The notes under the pieces were generated by a model. It ran no database searches, was not told the DNA's origin, and saw only the letters and a list, made by a program, of their open reading frames with translations. Both the position numbers and the translations under genes were made by a program. DNA of 64,000 nucleotides from Owenia fusiformis (lineage: Eukaryota > Annelida > Polychaeta > Sabellida > Oweniidae). Of the stretch, positions 45,458-56,192 are shown piece by piece (the stretch's first letter is position 1; each line of letters begins with the position of its first letter). The stretch is taken from contig CAIIXF020000001.1 of the NCBI GenBank assembly GCA_903813345.2, positions 1,612,001-1,676,000 of the forward strand. The letters run 5' to 3'.

Positions 45458-45703
45458 TGGCGGATCCAGGAACCAACAGGGGGGGCCAAATTTGAGATCA
45501 GAGAAAAAATGTTGGGCCCCTAAAACCGAAAAGTCAAAATTTGGCCTAAAATTAAAAAATAAGGCCTTAGAAGGCCCAATAATGACCAAAAGGCCCACTT
45601 TTTGAGGCCTTTTTTGGCCTAAAATTTTTTGGGCCCAACTTTTTTTTCTGGGCCAACCTTAGGGGGGGGCGGACCCCATGCCCCCCCCCCCCCGGATCCG
45701 CCA
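45458..45703. mobile_element. MITE with tggcggatcc ends, copy 1
   Basis: Inverted ends tggcggatccagg / ccggatccgcca. The interior is made of 'gggccc', 'aaggcc' and 'ttggcc' words plus a G-run and a C-run. Copy 2 lies inverted at 59379-59696. Target duplication not clear. Confidence 0.85.
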
Positions 45704-46611
45704 TAGCTCCGTGCCACTCCCTCTCGATTTGATTTCAGAACCGTATCAGCTGTTACATATGGGTTAGCTGTAAAATATAATACCACACATAACCAGTTTT
45801 AATCTTTATGTAATTTTCAGATTAAACTTTGCTACACACTTTAACTTTTGAACTGACAAGTTGCACTCCAAATACGGGTTTAATGCACGTACCCACATCT
45901 ACTCAGCTATGCTAATTCTAGATCATTGGTACAACAGACTTAAATTCAAAATATATCTTTAGTAGCCTAGGGCTTCAAAGATAAGGGCAAGTAAAAACCA
46001 ATTAATGCCCAATGTTTCGATACATCGTTGGCGTCCCCTATGTCCCCTATCAAATCACACATTATCAAAATTCAGAGGTTTAAGGTCTTAATGTTGAATA
46101 ATGTGACATTTTCTCAATCTTTTCTGCTTTTTTCCTCGTTGAACTACATGTCGAAGATTGCTTTTGCTGACTTTATATCAAAATAAATCAATGGGTCCTA
46201 AAGGTCCTCAAATTCAAATTTATTTTTAAAAAACCCTTTAATTGGAATGACATGGGATTGATACTCTATCACTTTCATTCATCGAAGCAATCTAAAATCT
46301 CAGTGTACAAAACCTGTAACACGCGTATACAAAAATTTTTATTCCCTACATGAAAATAAGTTTTGCTAAATGATTTGATAAATAGATGGCATGTGATCTT
46401 ATTTGTGGCAAACCCACCGTTTCGTAAATGGAATAACATATAGATGTGCGATTTTCAAAAGTAATCAAATAGCCTATATCATCAGAGTAAGACATTTTGC
46501 TAGGGAAACTTTCGGAAAAATTCCCAGGAACTGGATAAGAGACCAATTCATAGAATCATTAATAAATTAAACCAAATGTTTTTGTGATTTTTTAAGACAA
46601 AGACGGATGTT

Positions 46612-46838
46612 ACGCGGTATATGGCATACATTCATGGTTGCGCGGTATTTGTGATACGGGTGAATATGCCATACTCACATTCGGTATATGGCATATTCCG
46701 CAGGTGAGTATGTGATATTCCGCAGTGAATATGCGATACATTGATTTCAGTGAATATCCGATACTCACCTGTGGAATATTTATATCATACTCACTTGCGG
46801 AATATGCCATATAGCGCAGGTAAATATGACATATACCG
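46612..46838. repeat. Degenerate tandem and inverted array of 'gcggaatatgccatac'
   Basis: About ten units built from 'cgcagGTGAATATG', 'gatactcacct' and 'atatgccatat' alternate in both orientations. A short relative (catacggcgccgtatgccat) occurs near 10955. Non-coding. Confidence 0.7.
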
Positions 46839-47649
46839 CAGACTCAACGTGAACGCCAAATATTTATTCGGATTGCTCTAGATGCTAAAATAGATTTTTT
46901 GTACCATTCCACATCAAATAAAGAAATAATCAAGCTATGGTCATTTTACAGTGAAATGACTGTCATCGAATATTTGGGGGATTTGGGGCAAAAACGAGAA
47001 TCGATTGACTTCCTTTGAAAAACGATTAAGGAGTTAACGAGTTCTCTTACTGGAATTCGATACTTGCCCCTCTTTGTCGTTGTTGCTCGTTTTTTATTTA
47101 CAGATACATTCATGATCTATATGTTTACATTTCCTGTAGCCTATCCTTTGTTCTTTAAGATTGACTATGAGAACAACCTAGAACAATTATGCCCTGTGAA
47201 GTGTGATTAAATGCAATTGCAAGTTCATTGAACCCTGACATCCTTGAGGATGGCAAGCTGTGGGTTTTTTCTAAACGATATTATTCAGTGGAGCCAAGAA
47301 AGTGCCGCTTAAGTTTTCAACATGTATTACCCTGATCTTGAGTTTTCTTACTAAATCATTATGTCTTATGTATGGACACATTCATGATGTATGGTTGAAT
47401 CTGAATCAATTCTTTTATAATCTATACTATTGATATTTTTCATGTATGTTTCACATGTTATTTGTTCAGAATGTAATTTTCAACATATGTAATTTAATTG
47501 CAATTTGGTGGAATAAATTACAAATTGTATAACTCTTGTTTGTGTTTAAAACTGAAAAAAATCGAAAATGTGGGATGTTGACATTTTTAATCAGTGTATC
47601 ACGTCAAAATTGCTTCACTTATTCTTCTTTCCAAAGTACAATGCTCGTC

Positions 47650-48485
47650 ACTGGGCTTTATTATCCCATCGAAAAGAGTTCGGGGGATATTTAAAACGGC
47701 CTGTCCGGACAAGGACAAGTTCTGCTCGAAGGCCGATTTTCAAAATGGCAGCCAGTTTCAAAATGGCCGCCATTTTAGTATCAGTTTTGCAGTATTTTAG
47801 ATACAACTTATAAAACTGTAATATTAATATCTTTTAATGCAAAAAGTGTATTGCTTAAGTTGAAAATTTAAATATTTAAAAACATGGTGGCCATGACATC
47901 CTTGGCAGCCGTGACATGATATTTTACGATTTTTGGTGTTACTGGAAAAGTAGTGTCCGATTTTGATATGTGAATACTCATGAGCAGACACACTGTCTTA
48001 TGACACTTTGGATAGTAGGCGGCCATTTTGAAAAAATGACCACTATTTCTACGTGTTTTACATTTTTACTTTAATAAGTAGTTAAGTGATTTTGTTGAAA
48101 TTGTATATATAATAATAAAAAACACTGTCAAAATTTAGAAAACATGAATAACGTGGAACATAAATTAATGTTTCTATTTAATTCAGAGGGAATAATATTA
48201 AATATACTAGCAAAATATATATCTAATATTTTTATCGAGAGAGAAAAAAACACGAAATGCATCCAATAAAATCTTGCAATGATCAAGCACCCTTTGATTA
48301 GTTAATATACTATATAGATAATTAGTTAAGCTTTTTCATTTTTTCTGTTTAAGCTGTACACTTTGCCCAAATGTGGGATAAAAGTATAATAAAGCTCATA
48401 ATAATAATATGTGCATATTTAATAAAAGCACATTGCACATTGTTATGACAATTGGCGCTGGCGTTGCTATTATCTAGTTTTTTCC
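47650..48485. repeat. Dispersed repeat, copy B
   Basis: Homologous to 7321-7960. It contains 'caaaatggcagccagtttc', 'aaaatggccgccatttt', 'aaaactgtaatatt' and ends near 'cgttgctattatctagtt'. Family unknown, non-coding. Confidence 0.65.
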
Positions 48486-49788
48486 TTTGCTTCCTCTCCA
48501 GTCTAAACTTGAAGTTACATATTTCTGAACTAATTGTAATTAAGGACCAGAATTAAGATTGAAACATCGACAGGCATTGACAGGATTTGCGATGAAAACT
48601 TGCGGTTCCCAAACTTATGGAGGGAAGTGTATGTACATTGCATCAAAGACTATGATATTTAACCTTATTGATATTCAGCGAGATCAGGACAATATTGTTA
48701 GGAATACCACATAGTGTACTGGAATGAACATCGATATTGTTATAACAGAAGCTATATATTAGTACCAAATGGTACTAATGGCTATACCATGGCATTCTGA
48801 TACTCATAGCATCTTTCTGTTTCACCTGAAACATGCTCTGATATTATGAGGAATATTCTGCGATCTGAGCACATCAGATGGGAAGTGTTATAACTGTCAA
48901 TAAGTATGATAGTTATCATGTAATTATTTACCTTAATGCCAATACATTACATAATAGGCATTGTTTATTGCAGATATTGGAACAGGCACACATACAGACT
49001 TTAGATGAATATGAGCTGGGATGAAAGATCTCAAAAATCCTCATTTTTGGGCTCTCCTGGATCGCCAAATCAAGCTCATTATATCATGGCATCTCAGGGC
49101 TGAGAAGAAATGATATGTCATGGTTTATCATGATGATACCATGGTACAACACATAATAATAATAAGCCGACTCATTTGATGATGTAATATAAAAAGATAA
49201 TTTATTTGTTATTGTAATATATTATCTTGACAATATAAGTGATAAATGTTTGTCTTGTACCCTGCGACTTACATATATCCTCGTAATTATATACAAATCA
49301 TCTAATTTACTACCGTATGTAATCACATATCATATACGAAACTAAATGCACGACGTGATCGCACCCCCCCCCCGATCGCACCCCCCCCCCCCCCCCTGAA
49401 AGCTGGCTATGCCCCCGTACGCTATTGCATCCAACACTGTTAGGTTAAGTTAAGTTCAGCTCGGTTGTACACATAAGTAATGTGCACTAAGGAAATTGAT
49501 CGTATTTTAGCAACTTGTACTTGCCACATGTTGTTCAATTAAAATCTTTTATAATATGCTAAAAAGTGTGCTTCTGACATGTTCATGTTCATATCTGGTC
49601 ATATTCTCTAGCTATAGCTATAAGATATAGCTATATGCTCTAGCTATATGTGCAATCATGCAGCTGCAAATAACACCCACGCAATAACACTATGTGTTAT
49701 ACTATTAGACCAGAAATTATGTCATACTATATAGCAACTTTGAATCTAAATGAAACAATGGTATAAATCTCAATACAAAGAAAGAACC

Positions 49789-50000
49789 TACACTCCCCTC
49801 CATACGTCTGGCAACCAATAGCCTTCGTTTGATAGCTAAGGTAAAGCATCAACGTTTGAATGATTTTATCATTCCTTTATTATATTAGGCCAAATTTTGA
49901 CAAATGTCGGGATTCTTTTTAAATCGCCGAATATAAACAGACTTTATCAAAAGTTCCAGGGGGGCTTCTAGTTACTAGATTTATGGAGGGGGCGTCCATG
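49789..50000. mobile_element. MITE with tacactcccctccat end
   Basis: Left end tacactcccctccatacg and right ttatggagggggcgtccat are inverted repeats. The internal 'cttcgtttgatagct' matches 'ttttcatttgatagaa' in the 54357-54575 copy. Confidence 0.65.
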
Positions 50001-52460
50001 TAAACTTTATACGATAGAATTTTGTACCAAGTGCGTGTCACAAGTGTCACAATTTAACCTTTTTCTAAGTTGTTTTGTATTATTTCGGCAAATATATATC
50101 AATATTCGATCAAAATGGCCTGGAAAGAATTACGCCATTTGCCGCAGAGTTTAAAATGCAGGGCAACGTTTCTGTGGTATGAATCTGACAACAATAGGCT
50201 TAGTCAAGATTTAGTATGACGCAGTCGCAGATTTTTCCCTGACTATTCAATAATGTATTGCAGCCGTGGGGGAAATTGTGCTATTCGTTTCATATTTACA
50301 CACCATTTTTGCAGTTCTACCTTGCTCATGTAACATATAAGAAACTGCGAGCGGTCAGAACTACGATCGAGCTCGTCAATAACAAACAATATCACGGAAT
50401 TGGAACATATCGGATATCACAAAGTCGTAGCAAAATACTACTAATGTTAATTTGAGTCTACAAACATGCATTCCACTCGTATATGATATTACATACCGTA
50501 TATGACTTTGATAATCTTTTTAACCCGAGCTGATATCGATTGCAACGGGATGTAAAATCTTCTGATATTTATACTGACGAAGCATATTATGATACCGGGT
50601 TTAACCCACACTTAGCCTGTTTCCAAAATGTATTTTTCCAAATTATCACGCATATGGATGCGACATCGACTCGTTTCTGATATCACGCATGCGTGGAATA
50701 ACCAATCAAGAAATATTTAACCGCTTGATACCAATCAATGTTGTTAATCTTGTGGTACTACTCTTATGATATAATCTTGTGATAGATTATGATAATCGAT
50801 AAATTATGATAATCTTGGCCATTGCATGCAATTTAATACTGGAAAGAAGACATATGCGCAGAATTTGAATTATATAAATTTACAAAATGGAATAATTTAA
50901 GCATACTTCCCTATTTCTAAATTAAAAATATCAATGAAAACTATACCCCACATGTCCTTGTATCAAATTTTGGAAATCTAATTTGGATGTAAAACAAATG
51001 CTTTCGCCACAAATTGAATTCTTAAAAACTTTTTTGTTTAATTCAAATTAGATTTCTGTATTCACTTTTCGCTTGAATATTTGTCCTTTTCAAAGGTTCG
51101 CCAAAGGATAAACAACATCATATAATTGGAATGTAGATATAGCCGGATATAGACTACTAGTTATCCAATTCTCGTTTACGTAATTTGTAAGTCACGATTA
51201 TCGAACGCTCATATTTTTTTATTTTGATGATATTTTTACTGGCGTAGGCCTCGAGACTTCTCATTGAAACTATCGATATGCACCGAATGCCCCCGATGTA
51301 CACCAGTATTCAGAATGCGCCCGAAGAATTCAAATTGCTCGTAATAAAGGAATTTTTGAACATTGATCGAATATTGATGAAGCTATTGTTATTAGATTAG
51401 ATCTAGTTGACATAGTTTCAAATATTGGGTCATTTCATTGTCCTTTTTAACAGCCCATATAACAGGGTGGGCCGAAATCGTCCGTTCGTTTCATTTCTCT
51501 GAGAGACAGTATAGTAAGCTTATACATACAGTTTGGTTCACGTATTAACAGTTCCACTAGTTATCAAGTGTTTCAATCAATATTATCATGTTTTTGGAAA
51601 TAGTAATTAGCTCTTCCACCCCAGTGCCTCCCCCGCCCAGTCTATAAACCTTTCTCAATCACCCAAAAATCGTATATGGGTAACACTTGTGTAATACACT
51701 CGTTCTACAAAAGAAATATTTTCGAAATCCATAGCTTATTCCTCAAAATGTTTTGGGATGCTCTTAATGAATAGAAACCAGATGGATCTGTGTGAAATAT
51801 TCAATGAAAACAAAAAGGTTCCTTACTTAGACGGGAATCTCGGGTTCAATAAATCGTGACACTAGATGCTCAATAACGTGTAATGTTTACTTAATTTGTG
51901 AAGTTACACGATAATCGAATGCTCGTATTTGTCCATTCCGTGGTTCGTGTGAGATGTCTCATTTCTCTTGCTCTAATAGTATAATATGAGTACGGTATAT
52001 GTGTGTTTGTGATAATTTCAAATGATTCTCTGCATTCCAAGATATGCAAAAGATGCAATATAAACAACTGTAAACAACCACAACTGACTGTTCCATCAAT
52101 TAACGTTATCTCATTCGTGTACTTCTAACATTCACAAAAACTTTTCGACGATGCTCTCTTATCAATCATTGATAAGGAAGAATATTGCTAATAGAATAAA
52201 TGCAACTATTCTCGCTCTTCCTCCACTTGTATTTAGGCAGGCAAGTTGAAGGCCATTATAGTTATCGAATTCGAACAGCTTCAGTTGTATTGGCCTAATG
52301 CTGGGGGTAGAACATATATAGCCCTCTTAAAGGAGCTTTGGACCCGTGCCACTTAAACCATCTTTCATCCACATGTTGATGGTGAAGAAATATACGCATT
52401 CACTGGGTGACAATTATGATCATGTTTACCCGGTAAACATACGGGTATTTTCTGCAATGG

Positions 52461-53342
52461 TCATCTTTCGTCCCAACCCTTTTTTCGCCTAATTTTTCTT
52501 TTTCTTCGACATTCACAGCACACAGTTACATCGTGTCGAGATATCTTCCACGACTCTTCGTATGTAGTCGATGAGTTCAGATTCGGCAATGGATTACAAG
52601 AGTTTGGGTCTCTTTTTAATATTTTAATCACATATTTTTTAGGCACACACTCATACATTACTCCACCCATACACTCTGTCGAGAGACATCTTCCTGTTTG
52701 AATATATGGAGGAAATACTCCTTTTTTCATTTTAACCCATTCAGTTTTCATTTTACACTGCCAAGGTTCTAAGGCTGATATAGAACGTTTCTCAATTCTC
52801 TTGTCTTCACGATGTGTTCTGTTGTTATGATACATCGTGGCTTCAGTGCCTTTAAAGCTGCGTTTGTATTCTACTGGAGTATAGTAAGGCTCCGTTTCAA
52901 CAGAGTCTGTAAACAAAGACGTGTCATCCACATCCACTGACGTAGCGTCTGTAAATGCTGCCTCCTCATACCCGATAAGCTGAGCTGCAGTCCTATCAAT
53001 TTCATCACTACTATCCAGCACATCTTCCTTTCTATTGTGTTTTTTACCCTTACGTGATTGCTTATTTTTTCTTTGTTTTTTTCTTTTCCGATTTTTTCTG
53101 CCTTTTCGCAGTTTCATTCTAGAATCATCAAAAGCTGTTCCAAGACGTCGCTTTAACTCGCCTTCTGAGAGACTTTCACATGCAGCGATCTCTAGTAAAC
53201 TAGATGCACGTTTCCTGATGTGTTTGTTCATAGTTTTTTGTGGATACGAAGACGTGGCTACAGACATAAGTACTATCATCAACAGCACAGCTAGCACTGT
53301 TCCATACAAGCATCTCGATTCCTGGAAAAATATATGGATCAT
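52461..53342 (-). CDS. Trunk/PTTH-like secreted cystine-knot factor (5' end uncertain)
   Basis: A 293-residue ORF with a hydrophobic signal segment (CLYGTVLAVLLMIVLMSVAT), a very basic stretch (residues 79-105), an acidic middle, dibasic sites (KR181-182, KR185-186) and a C-terminal domain with eight cysteines: C196, C219, C224, C232, C249, C275, C276, C278. The pattern PWQCKMKTEWVKMKKGVFPP, C-x4-C, YECVPKKYVIKIL and TVCCECR resembles the Trunk/PTTH group (torso receptor ligands, related to noggin). The mature factor probably starts after KR186. Sequons: NRT (174) and NSS (256). An acceptor match tatatttttccag ends just before codon 8, so residues 1-7 (MIHIFFQ) may be intron and the true start upstream. 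Ortholog relation is inference. Confidence 0.75.
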   Translation of the reverse strand: MIHIFFQESRCLYGTVLAVLLMIVLMSVATSSYPQKTMNKHIRKRASSLLEIAACESLSEGELKRRLGTAFDDSRMKLRKGRKNRKRKKQRKNKQSRKGKKHNRKEDVLDSSDEIDRTAAQLIGYEEAAFTDATSVDVDDTSLFTDSVETEPYYTPVEYKRSFKGTEATMYHNNRTHREDKRIEKRSISALEPWQCKMKTEWVKMKKGVFPPYIQTGRCLSTECMGGVMYECVPKKYVIKILKRDPNSCNPLPNLNSSTTYEESWKISRHDVTVCCECRRKRKIRRKKGWDER

Positions 53343-54356
53343 TTTATTGGTGATCTACTGGTAGTAGTGAATATGAGGCATCCGTCATTTTATTCTTATG
53401 CATTGTATTTTACGAAAATTACAAATAATTGTAATTGTTCTGTTTAGTCACAATATTGCCTTCCTGTGTGGAATCTGATGTGACAGGGATCTCATTCAAT
53501 ATGTAAACATAAGTGCAAGGGCAAGAACATTAAAGAGAATTAAAGGCAGAATCAGATCTGTAGGGGGTGACAAAATTACAAGCAACTTGTATAATTGGCC
53601 TACCAATCTATTCCTTACAATATCAAATACAATACCTCCCAAAAAGATTCACAATATGTTATAATTGTTGAAGTTATTAATGATTCAAAGTGCAAAATTT
53701 GGTGAAAAATGTAAAATTCTCCCAAATAATAAGAATGGTAACTATTCTTATACAAAAATAATACATTATTGTAAAAATCTTTGGTTTTCCTTGAATAAGG
53801 TATGCACTTTGACAAGGAATGACATGAGCCTAAAATATTCTAAAATTCTAAAATTGTTTAGTCCGTTCGCTATATCCGATTCTCTCTTTAAAGCACAGTT
53901 GAAAAGTAACATTTAAAAAAGTGTACCATGAAAACAGACCCCAACATCCCAAACAATGATATAACATGCAAAAATGTCTAAATCTAATTTTAAACTTATA
54001 GATACGTCGACAATTTGTCAATTAAACCAGTTATTTAACTCCCATGTCGTTTCTTTTTATTTTGAATCCATCCATCAATGATATCAAGTATCAAAAGAAA
54101 TCGATTTGAGGAACTAGTCTGCCCGATGTAAATGATTTAAAGAGCGCCAAATGATTTTGATTGACTGGACGTTTCATAGCATCGATCAGTTAGTGAATGA
54201 AGCCTCAAAAGTATACAAAAGCACATGGCGGTTTCATTCTTCGCGACCAGTCCCGAACATCACTCTCTGGAATGTTGATTAGCATGTGACATAGTGGTGT
54301 CATGTCCTACTCATAAATGACCTTATTGCAATGTGGGAGAGATGTATACCATACAG
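53343..54356. other. Flank or intron upstream of the trunk-like exon
   Basis: AT-rich sequence with no named repeat or gene. If the trunk-like gene is spliced, this is the 3' part of its first intron. Confidence 0.4.
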
Positions 54357-54575
54357 GTGCACTCCTCACCATAAGCTTGGCAACTAAAAGTTTTCATTTG
54401 ATAGAATAACAAAGCCTGTCAGTGTGTTAATCTTAATTGTGTTCCTAAATTATAAAAATTCGGGAATTCATGACAAGCTTGATGATTTTTTCAAATTGAC
54501 AAACGTAAACAGGTTTTGGAAAGTGATCCAAAATAGGACTTCCGATTAACAGACTTATTGAGGGGAGTGTATATT
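54357..54575. mobile_element. Complete ~220-bp MITE, ggtgcactcctcaccataag / cttattgaggggagtgtat ends
   Basis: The ends are imperfect inverted repeats. It is the reference copy for the family also seen at 42410-42720 and 49789-50000. It directly precedes the tandem array. Confidence 0.7.
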
Positions 54576-54612
54576 ACAAACAAGGCATTAACATGCCAAA
54601 ATGTCACCACCT

Positions 54613-56040
54613 AAAACAATTTGGTCAATTTAAAGCAAGTTGAAAAAATACCTCTTTGACTTTTTTTGACATTGAGAAGGTCATTGAAGGTCAAATGTCA
54701 AATGTAAAGTCAGATTTGAACTTCTGAGAACATGTAGATGATTTTGAAAAAAAAATTAAGTAAATTTGAAGCAAGTTGAAAAAAGACCTTTTTGACCTTG
54801 AAAAGGTCATTGAGGGTCAAATGGCAAACCTAAAGTCAGATTTGAACTTCTGAGAACATGTAGATGATTTTGAAAAAAAAATTAAGTAAATCTGAAGCAA
54901 GTTGAAAAAAGACCTTTTTGACCTTGAAGGTCAAAGGTCAAATCTAAAGTCAGATTTGAACTTCTGAGAACTTGTAAAGTCAAATTTGAACTTCTGAAAA
55001 GATGTAGATGATTTTGAAAAAAAAATTTGGTCAATTTGAAGCAAGTTGAAAACAGACCTTTTTGACCTTTTTTGACCTTGAGAAGGTCATTAAAGGTGTA
55101 ATGTCAAATCTAAAGACAGATTTGAATTTCTGAGAACATGTAGATGATTTTGAAAAAAAAATTAGTCAATTTGAAGCAAGTTGAAAAAAGACCTTTTTGA
55201 CCTTTTTTGACCTTGAGAAGGTCATTGAAGGTCAAATGTCAAATCTAAAGTCAAATCTTAAGTCATATTTGAATTTCTGAGAACATGTAGATGGTTTTGA
55301 AAAAAAAATTTAGTCAATTTGAAGCAAGATGAAAAAATACCTTTTTGACCTTTTTTGACATTGAGAAGGTCATTGAAGGTCAAATGTCAAATCTAAAGTC
55401 AGATTTGAAATTCTGATAACATGTAGATGATTTTGAAAAAAAAATTTAGTCAATTTGAAGCAAGTTGAAAAAAGACCTTTTTGACCTTTTTTGACTTTGA
55501 GAAGGTCATTGAAGGTCAAATGTCAAATCTTAAGTCAAATCTAAAGTCAGATTTGAATTTCTGAGAACACGTAGATGATTTTGAAAAAAATTTTTAGTCA
55601 ATTTGAAGCAAGTTGAAAACAGACCTTTTTGACCTTTTTTGACCTTGAGAAGGTCATTGAAGGTCAAATGTCAAATCTTAAGTCAAATCTTAAGTCAGAT
55701 TTGAATTTCTGAGAACACGTAGATGATTTTGAAAAAAAATTTTAGTCAATTTGAAGCAAGTTGAAAACAGACCTTTTTGACCTTGAAGGTCATTGAAGGT
55801 CAAATGTCAAATCTAAAGTCAGATTTGAAGGTCAAATGTCAAATCTAAAGTCAGATTTGAATTTCTGAGAACATGTAGATGATTTTGAAAAAAAATTTAG
55901 TCAATGTGAAGCAAGTTGAAAAAAGACCTTTTTGACCTTGAGAAGGTCATTGAAGGTCAAATGTCAAATCTAAAGTCAGATTTGAACTTCTGAGAACATG
56001 TAGATGATTTAGAAAAAAATTGAAGTCAATCTAAACAGTA
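54613..56040. repeat. Satellite-like array, ten units of about 145 bp
   Basis: Each unit has 'tttgaagcaagttgaaaa', 'gacctttttgacc', 'gagaaggtcattgaaggtca', 'aaatctaaagtcagatttga' and 'gagaacatgtagatgatttt' followed by an A-run. Units vary by loss of the 'ttttttgacctt' piece or extra 'gtcaaatct'. A GC-rich 15-bp repeat (cgccggacgccaacc, about 56079-56145) and 'tgtcaccacttttggtggtgacat' (56169-56192) follow. The front flank has 'aaatgtcaccacc' (54598), so the array is probably the core of a transposon; single units lie at 4330-4930. Confidence 0.9.
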
Positions 56041-56192
56041 TTTGTTATGTTATAGGAAGTTGTAAGAAATTGTTACAGACGCCGGACGCCAACCGCCGGA
56101 CGCCAACCGCCGGACGCCAACCACCAACCGCCGGACGCCGTCGCAAAAAAACGGAGACCATAACAATATGTCACCACTTTTGGTGGTGACAT

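Larger units (their letters stand above)
45207..52460. other. Gene-free region with scattered repeats
   Basis: Upstream flank of SLCO B and downstream flank of the trunk-like gene. It holds a MITE (45458-45703), a degenerate motif array (46612-46838), a dispersed repeat (47650-48485), a reversed hAT-like fragment (49360-49432) and a MITE (49789-50000). 50001-52460 shows no gene, RNA or named repeat. All ORFs are short and without recognisable motifs. Confidence 0.5.

Noticed and set aside
54613-56040. CRISPR-like array
   Set aside because: Units are contiguous ~145-bp satellites without unique spacers, in animal DNA.
56079-56145. CpG-island promoter
   Set aside because: The GC-rich stretch is only a 15-bp tandem repeat at the end of the satellite-bearing element.
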